In this document: positions 1 to 11,940 of the stretch, in pieces | Layout of the letters: every line of letters starts with the position of its first letter | Position numbering within the stretch: the stretch's first letter is position 1 | Source of the DNA: Burhinus oedicnemus | Taxonomy: Eukaryota > Chordata > Aves > Charadriiformes > Burhinidae | Reading direction: 5' to 3' | Assembly: GCA_008921705.1 (NCBI GenBank) | Contig: VFFE01007215.1 | Coordinates: 4,523,959-4,587,958, forward strand | Length of the DNA stretch: 64,000 nucleotides | The notes under the pieces: generated by a model | Told to the model about the DNA's origin: nothing | The model's input: the letters and a program-made list of their open reading frames with translations, nothing else | Database searches by the model: none | Program-made: the position numbers and the translations under genes

Positions 1-3000
1 AGACCTGCTTCAGCTTAGCCTGCCACTGGAGATGAGAAAGAAAAAGAATTTTAAAAGAGCTTTTACATATCAAATCATTATAAAGAGACTGGAGTTTACA
101 ATTATTTTTTTTTTCTGAAACAAAACAGAGCTTTCTCTCTCGTTAGTTATTTTTAAAAAAAAAATAATTCCACAGGTCTTCTAAAATGTCTTTATGCTTT
201 AAGCACTAAATGACTGGGTGGCACAGAGAAGAACAGGTTGATAAAATGCAGAAATGTGCAGGAATGACTGTCGAAATCCATACTTGTTACAGCTTATATT
301 TTGGGAGACATCCTGCAATTTGCCCATATTGTGTTTGAATGAATAGTCTTAAGATATAGTGTGAATTTTAGGAAAATATAGTAGAAAGCTTTCTTCATAC
401 AAATTACCAACACTTTTAGGCAACACTGCTATCTCCTAGGACATTTGTTCAAACCACATTGAAGCCCATAGAAAAGGCAGAGAATAATACCTCCATGGCA
501 GCAAACTTGACAAGAAGTCAAAGACAATGTCCAGATGGTAAATAACTTAACCCCATGAAGGAGCACCATTAAGTTGTGCAAAAACTGAAAAGCTCAATGA
601 CCTTGCACTTGTAGCTAACCAACAGTTAAAAACACTGCTTGAAGGCAATGGGAACAAAGATTTCGAAGGAAGGGAGTTTCTCCATGTTCTCCCAACATTG
701 ATAGCTGTCTGTGCCAGTACAAGGGCATAATCAGTGATAAAAATTGCAAAACTTGTCTGAACTGAGACACGATATGTTCTTGGTGTTTAAAGTGAAATGA
801 AACCATTTTAACAGCAGAGCCAGATACTGTACTGGTCTTTCTAGAAGGTAATTTGTTCTGCAAGTCAAAACTTGCTCAAGATACCTGTGGTGTGACTGTA
901 TTTAAAAATGATAGTTACCTGCAGAAGCAAATCAACTGTTATGAAAAGCTGAACATCTTTTCAACATATCACCCAACAAGTTTTTTGCTAAGTGCTTTCA
1001 GAGTAATTACATTCACTTTATAGACACAATCATAAAAGCTGGAACTGTTAAAAGTAGTACCCTTTAAAGAGCAGGACATTGCTTAAAATGAAAGCTACAA
1101 ATGCTGATAAGTAAAAGTATGCTGGACACATTTAAAAGTGTGCATATGAGCTCAAAGAAACTGTAGATATGATTATCAGTAAAACCAGTATGCTTTTGGT
1201 ATCATGAAGATATGCTTTGAACCTGTCAGTCTACGATGTGAACAGTCTGATGGTGCACACTAGTCATGAAGTCTTTTAATACCTATCTGTTAAGTATTTT
1301 AAGATATAGACATTTCCCATTCAGTGCTACTCCCTGCACAGAACAGATTGGGAAAAGGATCTTTCTTTTTAAATACCAACAGAATAGCCAAATAATGGAT
1401 AAGAATAACTGCAGTGTTACTGAATGTTCAAATATGAGATGTGTTTAACGGAGTCAAATTGCTGTGTCCAAATGTTGACAAACAAGGCACATCTTGTTTC
1501 ATGTCTCACCAATAAACCATGCTTAATTCTCATTTGGAAGGTCACAGGGAATGGAAAAAAGCTCAGAGAGGTGAAAGCAGTGGACTACGGCAGTTCAGTC
1601 CATGCTGCTCTCTCCAAGCATCCAGGATCAGCTTCTCTCCTTTATATGTTTCAGGGCTACAGAAATACTAGCGTTGGCAGAGCAGTGAATGGATAAGCCT
1701 GATGCTAATGCTACTTTCATTAGCTTTAACATATTCCACCACCTTTAGTTACTACCCTTCACGGGTACCAGAGATAACTAGGCATTTATTCTTTAAATTT
1801 CAAACTTAATCTAACTTCCAGAAAGGGAGATCTTGTTCCTTTTCATTTGGGATTGGGAAGCAGAATGGACAGGAGCTGCAGAACTTCCACACACATTTGC
1901 GTTTTACTCCTGTGAGTAAACAGGGGTACTAGACAGTCTATATCAAATCAGTTGTAAACTAGTTGATATAAAAGCAGCATTCTTTTGCCTAGATGATTGT
2001 ACCTATTAACACAAAATTTCATTTGATGTATATGTGAAGAATTCCAGCGGTTGTCTTTTTGATGTCAAGTATGAAAGAGCATACACTTCATTAAATGGCA
2101 CATCAAAAGGATGAAAATATAATCATTAATCTATGTTTTATGACATTCTCCTAACAATGTATTGTAGAAATCCATATTGCATCAAATAGCAAAAAGGTCC
2201 TGAGAAATTTCTTGAGTGGTAGAAGGACCCTTCATAATTTTCATTTTTTCTGCTTTATAAATTTCCTAAGCCCTCCATTTTATACCCGAAGAGAGCCATA
2301 CTCGTCCTCTTCTCACCAATGTAATTTTAAAATCTGCACAAGAGAGGTAAGGTTAGGGATGTAAAATGTAAACACGTATCGACTGTGCTTAAATCCTTTG
2401 TCCTGGCAACAAATTACTGCGTTTGATCTATTTGACTCTCTGAGCATACTGAACTCGGTGCGGTGCACATATCCAGACCTAAATTAAAGCAGGCTAATTT
2501 CTTCTCTGACTCACCCAACTCTTCCTTCTAATGCACTGAGGAACGTCTCTACGTCTGGTGACACCACCTCAATGTCAGGTTTAGGCATTAGACATTGTTT
2601 CTAATCAGCAAGGAAATCCATACCTGGCAAGGAGGGCAGATCTCCATCCTCACTAGCAAGAGAGAAACAGGATGTAGTTTTGGGTCAAGATGTCCCTCAC
2701 CGATTTTATCAGGAAGTATTGTAGCTGCAAACACTTTGCCTGACAGGACTAAGCCTGTAGCACTCCGCTGATCATCTCTGCTGCTTGTGGAAAGGAAAAA
2801 GAGTTATCTGAAGCTTGAAACTATTTGGAAAGAATCTGCCTAGACAGGAACAAATTCCCCACTGAGGAACACTGATGCAGGCAGAACAGAGGGGATACGG
2901 AGGGCTCAGTGCTCTCCAGTACCCGCCTCCCAAGGAGCCACTCCGGAAACTCTGAGTTAATATAGTGCTGGATCACTCACCTGCTTTGCTAGCTGCACCT

Positions 3001-4130
3001 TTATGCCAGGTCTTGTGATGATACAAGACAGATGAGAAACTGGAGGACCTCATTTCCCAGTGCAAACCTGCTGTATCTGGCCACAGATGTATTTGAGCTC
3101 CTTTGAAGTATCTGAGCATTGCAGTACCTGGAGAACCTCAGCTTTTGTGGGGTTTTCTTTTTAAAGAAAGCCTCTATTTGTTTTGGGGTTGGTCTTAAAA
3201 GTTCATAAATATGACTACACTTTTTCTATGGTTCAAAAATACTAGAGCGAATAAAAACTCTAAAATGTACTGTGACTTTAAAAATGAGACACTTCTTGAT
3301 TAAAATGATAAATGAAATCCCAATAAATATAATGCTTTTGATGTTAATATTTAAGATTGATAAAACTGATTTGACTGTGACTATATCCTGAAAGCAGCTA
3401 TGTGGACAATTTATGACTTTCTTCATTTCGCACAGAGCTTGATGAATTTTCGCCTGATGAAGAAATGTAATTCAACTCACTGATGTAGCTTTCCTGTGTA
3501 TTTGCATTCCCCAAATAACGCTATTGAAACAAGTTTTCTTGCAAGAATGTTTGCTTAAACAGAAGTTGAAAGAAAATATTGGAGAAGGTTCACAGAAGAT
3601 TCCTTCTTCTCCAACCTGTAGATGAGAGTATTAACACTGGAAATGTGCTTCCACAGTGTAATATTTATCCAATAACAATAATATGACCTGTTTATGCTAT
3701 TAAAACCAATCAATATATTTGGAAATAAACACATAGATGTTCATTATACCAGAGAAGCTGCTCTACTGAAAATATTTTCTTTCTAGCTACTGAATAAAAG
3801 TAAATACAAAAGAAGGAAAAAATAATTTTAGATATACACTACCAGGGGGAAGAAGGAGAATTTAAGATTTGAGGCTGCAGGGTTTGTCAAAGCAAATTTT
3901 ATCATTTAAAAATATTCCTGTATTACCTACTTACAGGGACATACATCATTCAGTCATGAAACAGAAGTGATATCATATGACTTAACAGGATAATTTGCTT
4001 CCATACTTCCATTATCAAATGCTAAGAATAATCATGCTAATATTTCTGAGCTACCTGTCATAGGGAAAGATTTACTAGGAAAGATGTTAGTAATTCTGAG
4101 TGAAGGATAAATTCAACATTTCTCTAGTCT
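1..4130. other. Non-genic unique DNA, no recognised element
   Basis: I see no gene, tRNA, retroelement or long tandem repeat here. The few short reading frames (for example the minus-strand one at 615-863 and the plus-strand pair at 1266-1696) have no recognisable domain and overlap AT-rich, stop-rich sequence. Short homopolymer runs occur near 105-115 and 152-163. An octamer-type ATTTGCAT word occurs near 3500, and a CCAAT-containing AT-rich patch lies at about 3637-3735. These are isolated words that do not define an element. Confidence 0.6.
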
Positions 4131-5660
4131 TTTCATAAGCTTTTGAAGAAGATGAACACAACTTTCCATGTTATACATCCTTTTGATAGCAGTCATTTAC
4201 ATATACTTAGTACAAATCTGGTATTTGTCATACAGGGATTGCGATGTTTGAAAAATCTGCTTTACATTTGTCGATGGAAACCAAACCCTACAGGTGATAG
4301 ACCTGGCCAGAGGGCAGCAAGGTCTTTCCAGGCCCACATGGGCTCCTCCTGGTGAGCCTGGGATTGCTTGATACTGAAGAGGGGAAGCGTTCCCAAAACA
4401 TAGAGATTCCTTTCCCTCATCCCTTTCAACGTTTTACTACACAGCAGATAATAGTATAACCTTGCCTCCTGCATTGAGTTTAATGCAAACCAGGGCACCA
4501 TACCATGTTTAAATCTGAAATTGGCTGCATACACCCATAGAGCAGGTGGCCTCCCTGGGATGACAGGAGGGATGTCTGGAGATGAGAGGAAATCCTTGCA
4601 CCGTAAAGGACTCAGAGGCTTTTGTGATGAGGGAAGGCAAAATAAAAATGAGGGAGATCCTCACAATGATGAACTTTTGTGGGAAATTAAAACCCATGGG
4701 AACAACTCAAGAATGCACTATGAGACCTATAGAGGGTTGGCCTCCTAGCCAAACGTTCAAATATTTTTGGGACTTAGAGGTATTAATTGATTAAGGGGGA
4801 AATCATAAAAAATGGATTTTGTTTCCTTGCTAGGCTGGCAATGAGTGGTGACTTGCTGCCTGGCATTTGAATCTGACAGAGCGTACGCAGAGGTGTCTGT
4901 CCTAGCACTGCCCTCAGAGGTGCACCACACAGAAGAGCTGCACCAAGGCTACAACTGAAACACAAACTCATATCTATCACAGAAGCATTGTGAAACATCT
5001 ACTTGGTGTGTTTGATCCACTGCACTCATGCAAGGCAAGGAGATCCCTGCACCTTGCCCTGGACGAGGGACTTTAGGGTGTCCTCCTGGGCTGGGGGCAA
5101 GGGGTGAGCAGGCATCCATGAGGGCCTATGGGTATGGGGAGCAGCCAAACTCCTTGGGACAAGCACCTGGGGAAGCACCTTTATCAAGCATTCAACAAGT
5201 CAGAAAGGCATCAGCTCGTTAGCTTTTGCAAGCGCAATGGTGCTTAAGATTCAGCTCCCTCTTGGAGGCTGACTCTTGCCTGCGTTCAGGTCTTATCAGT
5301 TTCCCCATGAGCCACAGTGCTCTGGGAAAGAGACCCTTATTCCTTCTGCAGACAAATGAGTTAAATTAAACCCTGACATATATGCCTTTAATAGCATTTT
5401 TGCCCTATTAAACTCAAGCTGAATTCAACCCACATTGTTTTAGCAGAGCAACTGATGCTAAATCACACGCATGCAGGAGTGCAATAGCACCTGTATGAAC
5501 CCACTGCTGTGTATCTGAACCGTTGCTCACTTCGGTGTTGAAGTAGATGTAAACCAGCAATTCCCAGGTGCCTTGGACCGTGTCCGAACCTCGCAGCTTC
5601 CTCAGCTGTGCTCCTGCTGCAACCCCTCCCTCTACTGTTTATCTGCATTCAAAACCCACA
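4131..5660. other. Slightly GC-richer non-genic stretch with overlapping short ORFs
   Basis: Several 60-90 codon frames overlap each other on both strands (4143-4355, 4262-4534, 4521-4748, 4582-4794, 5028-5222). When many frames stay open at the same place, local base composition is the usual cause, because stop codons are AT-rich. No frame shows a domain, signal peptide or consistent splice structure. I treat the stretch as non-coding. Confidence 0.5.
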
Positions 5661-6090
5661 GGCATCAGATTATGCATTAAAGCACATTTTGAATCAACTA
5701 AAGCCTGTTTGAAAGCCTAAGAGGAGTGAGAAGGAGGTTCTTTCCAGTAGCATTTTACAGGCAGAGAAGAATAAGTTTTAATATCCTCTGCCAAAGCTTC
5801 ATGTAGGTGAGATTTTGTCTTCCATCACCATAAAATGCTCACAGTCTTTTATCTTCCCCATGCAGTAAATAGCACAAACAGTAATATAGCTGTCAATAAA
5901 CCAGCTGAATCAAACCGGTGGTTTTTTGAGTCACTCCTTGTATAATGGTAATTAAAGGGAAAACAGTACTTCAGAGTTTCTGCACAGACTTTTCGGCATT
6001 CATCGGTTTCAAGGAAAACATCTCTGAACATCCCCCTTTTCTCTCAGGTTTTTTACCCTTTACACTGAAGGTCAAAGGTTTAATTTGTAT
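5661..6090. other. Non-genic DNA, nothing recognised
   Basis: No reading frame, repeat or RNA gene that I can support. The small opposed frames at 5849-6133 are mutual shadows of AT-rich sequence. Confidence 0.5.
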
Positions 6091-6095
6091 GCTCA

Positions 6096-6109
6096 TCTCT
6101 CTCTCTCTC
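6096..6109. repeat. (TC)7 dinucleotide microsatellite
   Basis: A pure TC run of about seven units, directly preceding the regulatory-looking block that extends to about 6.8 kb. Confidence 0.85.
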
Positions 6110-6119
6110 ACTTTCCAAC

Positions 6120-6790
6120 ATGTCCCTAATTGAAATTTGACACATATACCCATTAGCTGAATTTATTCTTTTTCCACGCTTCATTAACAATGCTCTTTGC
6201 TATATTACGACGCTAATGCTCATCATAAAACCCTCTCTTATGCAATGTGGCTTACAATGGATGGTGATTGATGGTATCAAAGGTAACATGGAATCTAGGC
6301 GGTATAACTTTACATGCTGAAATTGCAAGCTGTGGCAGGAATCTCAACAGTTAGGGACAGATCCTGACTTTGCAAGGGCTGTTAGAGGGTGTAAAACGCT
6401 AGTTGGCTTCTCTGACACAGCAGTATTAACCCAGCTAAAGCAGAATCCAACTACCCCTGCCTTCTCCAAACCCAAGTATGTCACAATGAACTACTGGCTG
6501 AACTTGATCTTAATCTACATTATTCACCTGCAATGCTAAATATAATTTTCTCCACTAAATTGTGCACAATTGGGTCTTGTAACTAGAAAATGAAATGCAA
6601 AACCATAAATGCAAATGAGCTTTTCATTTTAAAACTGCAATTTCCTTTTCTGATGTACTGTACCACTTGTCCATGAAGTTTTGTCTTTTTCAGAAAATGA
6701 CATTTTCTTATGGCGTGTAAGTTTCATAGGGTTGCCATGGAAACTGGGCCTCTCTTTCTCCCTCTTTCTGTCTGTCTCCAAGTCTTTCAC
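6120..6790. promoter_or_regulatory. Candidate conserved non-coding regulatory block
   Basis: Several transcription-factor words are packed into 0.65 kb of otherwise gene-free DNA. There is a PBX/MEIS-like GATTGATGG near 6266, an octamer ATGCAAAT at 6609-6616, a palindromic RFX X-box at 6731-6744, and a polypyrimidine tract at about 6751-6780. No reading frame explains the block. Motif clustering of this sort is typical of vertebrate developmental enhancers, but conservation cannot be judged from one genome. Short words also occur by chance, so this stays an inference. Confidence 0.3.
6731..6744. promoter_or_regulatory. RFX X-box palindrome
   Basis: The 14-mer GTTGCCATGGAAAC is two inverted half-sites (GTTGCC and GGAAAC) around a central AT. 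It differs from a perfect GTTGCCATGGCAAC palindrome at one base. RFX-family winged-helix factors bind this class of site, often at ciliary and neuronal genes. The match is unusually long for a chance occurrence. No transcription start is evident next to it, so it would act as a distal site. Confidence 0.5.
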
Positions 6791-7960
6791 CTTGAGAGGA
6801 AAATGGTTGTCATTTACAGAGCATAATTTTGCAGGTTAAACTTTCTATGATCACTCAGATAGTGATGAAATACAATCCCAGAGTTCAGGGACAGGGGAAG
6901 AGGGGAGAGTGCTTATGTATTTCTAAAGGTGACAGTCAAATCTTTTACTGTCTTTTACCTTCACTTTAGCTGCAGGGGCAAAGGGTGCAAGTCTGACATG
7001 CTGAGTAAACGACCCGGGCTCTCTGCTTTATGACATGTTTACATGGCGTAGCAAACAGGCTCTGGCTTCTCCTGCCCTTGCTCCAACAGGGGATGCTCTG
7101 AGTCAGACCTGGTTCATGAACATATTGGTGCTCGGTGGCCTTCAGCAAACCCACACATCCACCTAGGAGCCAGGCGGCCCAGCCACAGTGCCGGCCGCAT
7201 CGGAGGCTGCCCTGTGGGAAGGGGGAGAGAGGGCTGCTCACCCACAGTGGCCCCAGTGGCCAAGTAAAACAGAAGCATGGAGAGCGCACAAAAAGCCTCA
7301 GAGCACAGAGAAATACCTTTGTAGCGAGGAAACTGGGCTCAGTTTTACCATAATACCAGCCAAGTTAAAGTGAGCCCTCGTAAGGTAAGAAGAGAGGATT
7401 CCCTCAGAAAACAAAGCATTATTTTGAACAACTTATTCGTTATTCAGGCCAGCCAAAGGAATGTACCAGAGGAAATGGAGACTGGAGAGGGCTGGGCTTG
7501 TTCTTTCGTCCAGACCCATAGACCTTTTCGTTGACTAACACTGGTTTGTTTTAGTCTCCATGCAGGGGTCATGTGTGTCATGAGCTGTACCCTGCAAGGA
7601 AAAAGCTATAAGCCCAGGCACCAGCACAAAGTGGATGCTCTTGGAGTGGCTGCACTTGAAGGAATCAGAAACTAGTAATAGTGTGCCCTGCTACGGGGGC
7701 CTTCCCAAGGCCAGATAACATAGCTGCATAAGCAAGTCTAGAATGTGATGCCCTAAACTCAGGGACAAAATCCCTTCTCAATCTGCCATCCACTTAGGTA
7801 GATTGTTTGCCCGTAAAATCTGAAGTGTATATAAAAAACATTTGTCTATATAGAAAGTGTCTTAAGGAAAACTGAAAGGCAGCAGCACAAGCAAAAGACC
7901 TGCTGCTTTTATGGCCAACCTGAAACAAGAAAAAAATTACATTCCTTATTTAAGTGCAGT
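6791..7960. other. Non-genic DNA with a short CpG-bearing patch
   Basis: Overlapping frames at 6966-7289 (minus), 7135-7353 and 7188-7373 (plus) sit on a GC-richer patch. About five CpGs occur between 7165 and 7205. No domain, splice pattern or repeat family is recognised. The rest of the interval is featureless. Confidence 0.45.
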
Positions 7961-8180
7961 CTTTAAGGTTTTAGCCAGAGGCAGCTGAGATGAGTTTGGA
8001 TAAATTTTGGATAATCACCTCAACCTCTGAACGTTTGCCAGCATTACCTGCGGTTTACAAACCACTCGCTTTAACCTCTGCAAGCCAATTAGCTAATGTA
8101 TGTAAATGCTTGAGGAACGATTAGTCAGGAGGAGCCATTTTAGTAGCACATATTTAGCAGGGAGAAAAACGGATGTTGAA
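7961..8180. promoter_or_regulatory. Weak candidate non-coding regulatory block
   Basis: The block contains a RUNX-type TGCGGTTT near 8048 and a CCAATTAGCTAAT homeodomain-type cluster near 8085, followed by a GTAAATG word. No reading frame or repeat accounts for it. The call rests only on motif clustering and the absence of any other explanation. Confidence 0.18.
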
Positions 8181-8627
8181 AAGGATGCTATTTAGCAAAT
8201 GAGTGCTTGAAAGCTAAGAGCAGTAGTAAAAAGTTCATTGGTTTGGGATTTTTTTTGCACTACGAATTTCACCTATTGGAAGCTGTGCAACTTTATATTC
8301 TCTGTGTTAGAATACCCAGCTCAATAGAAGAGGGTTTTTTCAGCTTTTAATGATTAGCACTGCTGTGTGCTGCATGATGTGAAGAGAAGAGGTTTGAAAA
8401 AGGCTTTGCAGGAACACTACATTGCACTTCTACTTGAAGAAACACCTGATATGTTTTCCAGCTGTTTCCTGCAGATGTTGTACGCATGCTTAAAGGTCAC
8501 TGTTCTTTTGAGAGCAACCATTGCCCCAGTATCACTTAGATAACAAACAAACATTTCATGCCAGGATAAATTGTTTTAAATACAAAATGTTACAGAAATA
8601 AAAAAGTCTAATCAGCAGGTGAGGAAT

Positions 8628-8663
8628 GGAAAACCTGCCTCTTAAGGAAAACCTGCCTAATAT
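8628..8663 (+). repeat. Two-copy 18-bp tandem repeat
   Basis: GGAAAACCTGCCT occurs at 8628-8640 and again at 8646-8658, an exact offset of 18 bp, with the intervening bases diverged. It is a minor local duplication with no coding frame involved. Confidence 0.7.
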
Positions 8664-11600
8664 TGTGACTGTTGTCCCAGCTTTAGAGTGCTGAGACTGG
8701 TCCCATGTGAAGAGACCTCGGACATGGCACTTTAGGAGGTAGAGAAGCTGTGCTGCCTCACAGCTCTCGTTCCTGCAGCCACCCTGTCACTGACAGAGTT
8801 ACCTAAGCACGTCGTCCTGCCGAGGTCAAGTGCCTGGCCCCACTCAGTCTACTCTGAAAAAACAATCCGCCTTGTAAGCTACCATGAAATGGGAAAATAG
8901 TCACTCTCTCAGAAGAATAATGAGACTTTGAGACATGAAATTTTAAAATTGCTATGATATTCGAGAGGGGAAGAATCAGACTGGGTTCATTCTTGAATTT
9001 CTGAAAAACCCAAAATGCAGAAGGTGCTCAGTTCAGTGCTGGTTCCTTTAAAAGAGGAAAAATACAAGTGTAACCTGGCTGCAATGTGCTATTTGCCTTG
9101 AGAAGTAGTACAGATCATTACAAATAAAAGGCATAGGTTTAATCCTGGGATTTTTTTTTTTAAATTATGAAACTTATCCTGTAATTGATAGCAATATCTC
9201 TTAAAACACATAATCATGTAAAACTGAATGGTAAGACTTTCAGATGTTGGTATTTGAGTTAGCAGTAGATAGTGCTTAAGACTGGTCTCCAAATGACCTC
9301 CAAGAAAATTGATGAGGAAGATTATAGTTTTAGTAGTCCCAGATTAATTATTGAAAACTAAATTGCAACTCACAGGTATTTACCTTGGGGTATTTGGTCT
9401 TCATATTCTGGTACAGCCTAGGTGAATTCATGTCGTGAAAGTACCCTTTTCCTTGGAACACCTTGTCTGCCTCTGTTCTCCCCATCCAGTCTCCTACAGA
9501 TCTAGTCAGGAACAGCTTGTACAAAGAAAAGTGAGCAAGTTATGGTGCTTTCGTAATAGTCCCTTATCCAACTGGCAGTTTATGAGAGGTTTCATAAACC
9601 TATTTAATTCAGGTATTTATTCAAATACAGTGGTACATTAGCAAGCTGTCGCCGTACTTAAAGGTATCTCTCAGCAGCATATAAAGGAAGTGCACATAAT
9701 TATCATTTGTTTCTTTACGGTGTTTTATTACAAGAAAGTAGCACAAACAGTCTTGGGTTCTGCTGCAGAATACAAATTCTTCTCAATATACCAGTGAGTT
9801 AGTCAGAAATATTTTATGATTCCTCTCTTGGTGTGCTCGTTAAGCATTTTGGGGTATGTTTTTCTTTCCTATTGAAGACAGCTGGTTCTCCTTAACAAAT
9901 GAATGTTCATGCTCTTTAGATTAAGTACATTAATTTTTATACCCCAAACTTGTCAGCAGATGCACATACTGGTCTGACCATCGTGTCCAGATTATGCTTA
10001 TAGCCAGCTTTCCAAAGGCTCAGGGTGACTTTGGGTTTATCACTTCACCTTCCCCTTTCCCATCCATAGACTCAGGTTGTCCAGGCTTCTTTTCACTCAT
10101 TTTGTGTCAGTCTACTGTATTTGCAATATAACCTGCTTTCTTGAATGTGTTTCTACAGAAAAATCAGGCTGTCATCTCGGTTAAGATTCCTCAAAACTAG
10201 CATGATACCAATAAAGAAGGAAATCACTGTGTATTGCTCCAAGGGAAGCTAATTGAAAAGCATTCTGCATTTGATTTCCAATGCTCCCTCAAACAAGGTT
10301 GTGCTGCTTTGTTTTGCTTTTTAAAACAAAAAAACAAACAAACAAAACCCCAAAAACTTAACAAGCTGTAGTTGTGCATTAGTGGAGTTTTCTACAGTCT
10401 CCCTTTCACTGAGTTGAGGATGAGGGCATGAGGAGTGGTAGGTGCATCCTACCAGCCAGGAGAGATCGCTTGTGTTGCTGATCTGCTGCTGCCCCAGCCC
10501 CAGGGAGACACAGGGCTCAGTCTTTTGATAAAAGCGGATGGAAAGCCATTTTCACACAATTACTCTGAGCTGAGGGAAAAAAAAAGTTCTTAGACTGGGA
10601 GTGAAGTGATAAAAGGTCTGAACCTTCTAGTAGTCATAAAGAAAAGCAGCTAAAGGCAGCCAGCCAAGAGGAGATAGTAAAAAGAACACTGAATGTCATG
10701 CAAATGTCTGTATTTTTGCAATGTATCTCACATGAAAAAAAATTCTTACAGGTTTTAAGACACAATAATTAGGGAAAACACGGTTAAGTTTCCTATTAAC
10801 TTCTGACTTTAAAATACATATTCAAAAGAACAGAGAATAGTCACTGTACAGAGGAAATTTTCATCACTACGTCTGAGCTTGTGGGTCATTGTTTCTCAGT
10901 GAAATTCAGTAAACGAGGAAATGGGTGACTGAATTTATGGAAGACCAATGTTCTAGTGCAGTATTTGCTACAAGCTCTTTGGTACCCTGAAGCAAACTTG
11001 AGCTTCAAGCTGCCTAAAGAATGAATGCAGGATACTGGGGCAGCAGAGCTCCCTTTGTCTGCTACATTGATCCAGAATTTGCATCCAGGCAAAGGAAGTT
11101 TAGCAGGCTATTCCTTCAGGCCGGTATAAATCAGTCTTGTTCACACAAAGCACTATAAATATTGTGATAATTGCCAAAGTTACTGCACTGATTTCTGCTG
11201 TTCTTGCATACTAAGCTGCAACATCCCAAGATGAAACCATAAATGAATGGAGACGTTAGTTCTGCTAAAGCTATCAACCCTGTGAACAGGGTGATTAAAT
11301 TTTCAATGAGAAGGCACTGTCCATTTGCAAAATTACCTTGACTTCCGTAACAAAAAATGCACTCCAGCTGCACAGTTGTAATTCGTGGTGGCTTTCTATT
11401 CAAATGCACCTCTCTGTGGGTACAAGTTAATAAACTACAAAACAAAAGCTTAATTACAGGAAAAAATTATAAGTTGGCTATGAGTGGGAGGTTTATACAC
11501 TTAATGTGTTCATTCACAGTGTTGTCTAATGTACTATTGGTCATACAACCACACTGCCCCACATTAATTCAGTCATGTTTGCAAAGTAAGTAATGCCACA

Positions 11601-11779
11601 GAGTCACACATTGGTGCCCAGCCATGGCTAAGAAAAGTCACCTGGTTTATCTTCATTCCCAGTCAAACCTCAACCTATTTCCTGTTTTGGTCACTGTAAA
11701 TTGATGCTGGATGCTCCCTTTCTCTTGTCAATATGCATATATTTGATCCATAGCAGTATTACTGTGATCATGACTCTCT
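8664..11779. other. Non-genic unique DNA
   Basis: I recognise no gene or interspersed repeat. The interval has a (CAAA)n-like A-rich tract at about 10323-10357, an octamer ATGCAAAT at 10698-10705, and short unremarkable frames (9089-9292, 9435-9641, 10886-11092, 11131-11445, 11357-11593). Confidence 0.5.
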
Positions 11780-11815
11780 ACATCTGTAGATGGGGAAAAT
11801 GGAATACACCCAGTG
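11780..11815 (+). repeat. MIR-like (CORE-SINE) remnant
   Basis: The words CATCTGTAGATGGGGAAAAT resemble the segment of MIR/CORE-SINE elements that reads CATCTGTAAAATGGGGATAAT. The match is short and diverged, as expected for an element that predates the amniote radiation. It sits about 60 bp before a CR1 tail. Confidence 0.35.
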
Positions 11816-11875
11816 TAATTCTATAAATAATAGTAAATGTTCATTGTAATGTGCTGTAGGCATTCCTCGTCAGCA

Positions 11876-11940
11876 GGGGAGTTGGACTAAATGATCTCTA
11901 GAGGTCCCTTCCAGCTCTGAAAATTCCGTGATTCTGTGAT
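11876..11940 (+). mobile_element. CR1 LINE 3' end fragment (plus strand)
   Basis: Avian CR1 3' UTR words appear in order: GTTGGACTAAATGATCTCTA, GAGGTCCCTTCCAGCTCTGA, then the terminal octamers ATTCCGTG ATTCTGTG. About 65 bp survives, so the copy is severely 5'-truncated, the usual fate of CR1 insertions. No coding capacity remains. CR1 normally leaves no clear target-site duplication, and none is visible. Confidence 0.9.

Noticed and set aside
4262..4794. Four overlapping 60-90 codon frames on both strands
   Set aside because: Simultaneous opening in several registers reflects local GC content. No domain, splice signal or promoter supports any one of them.
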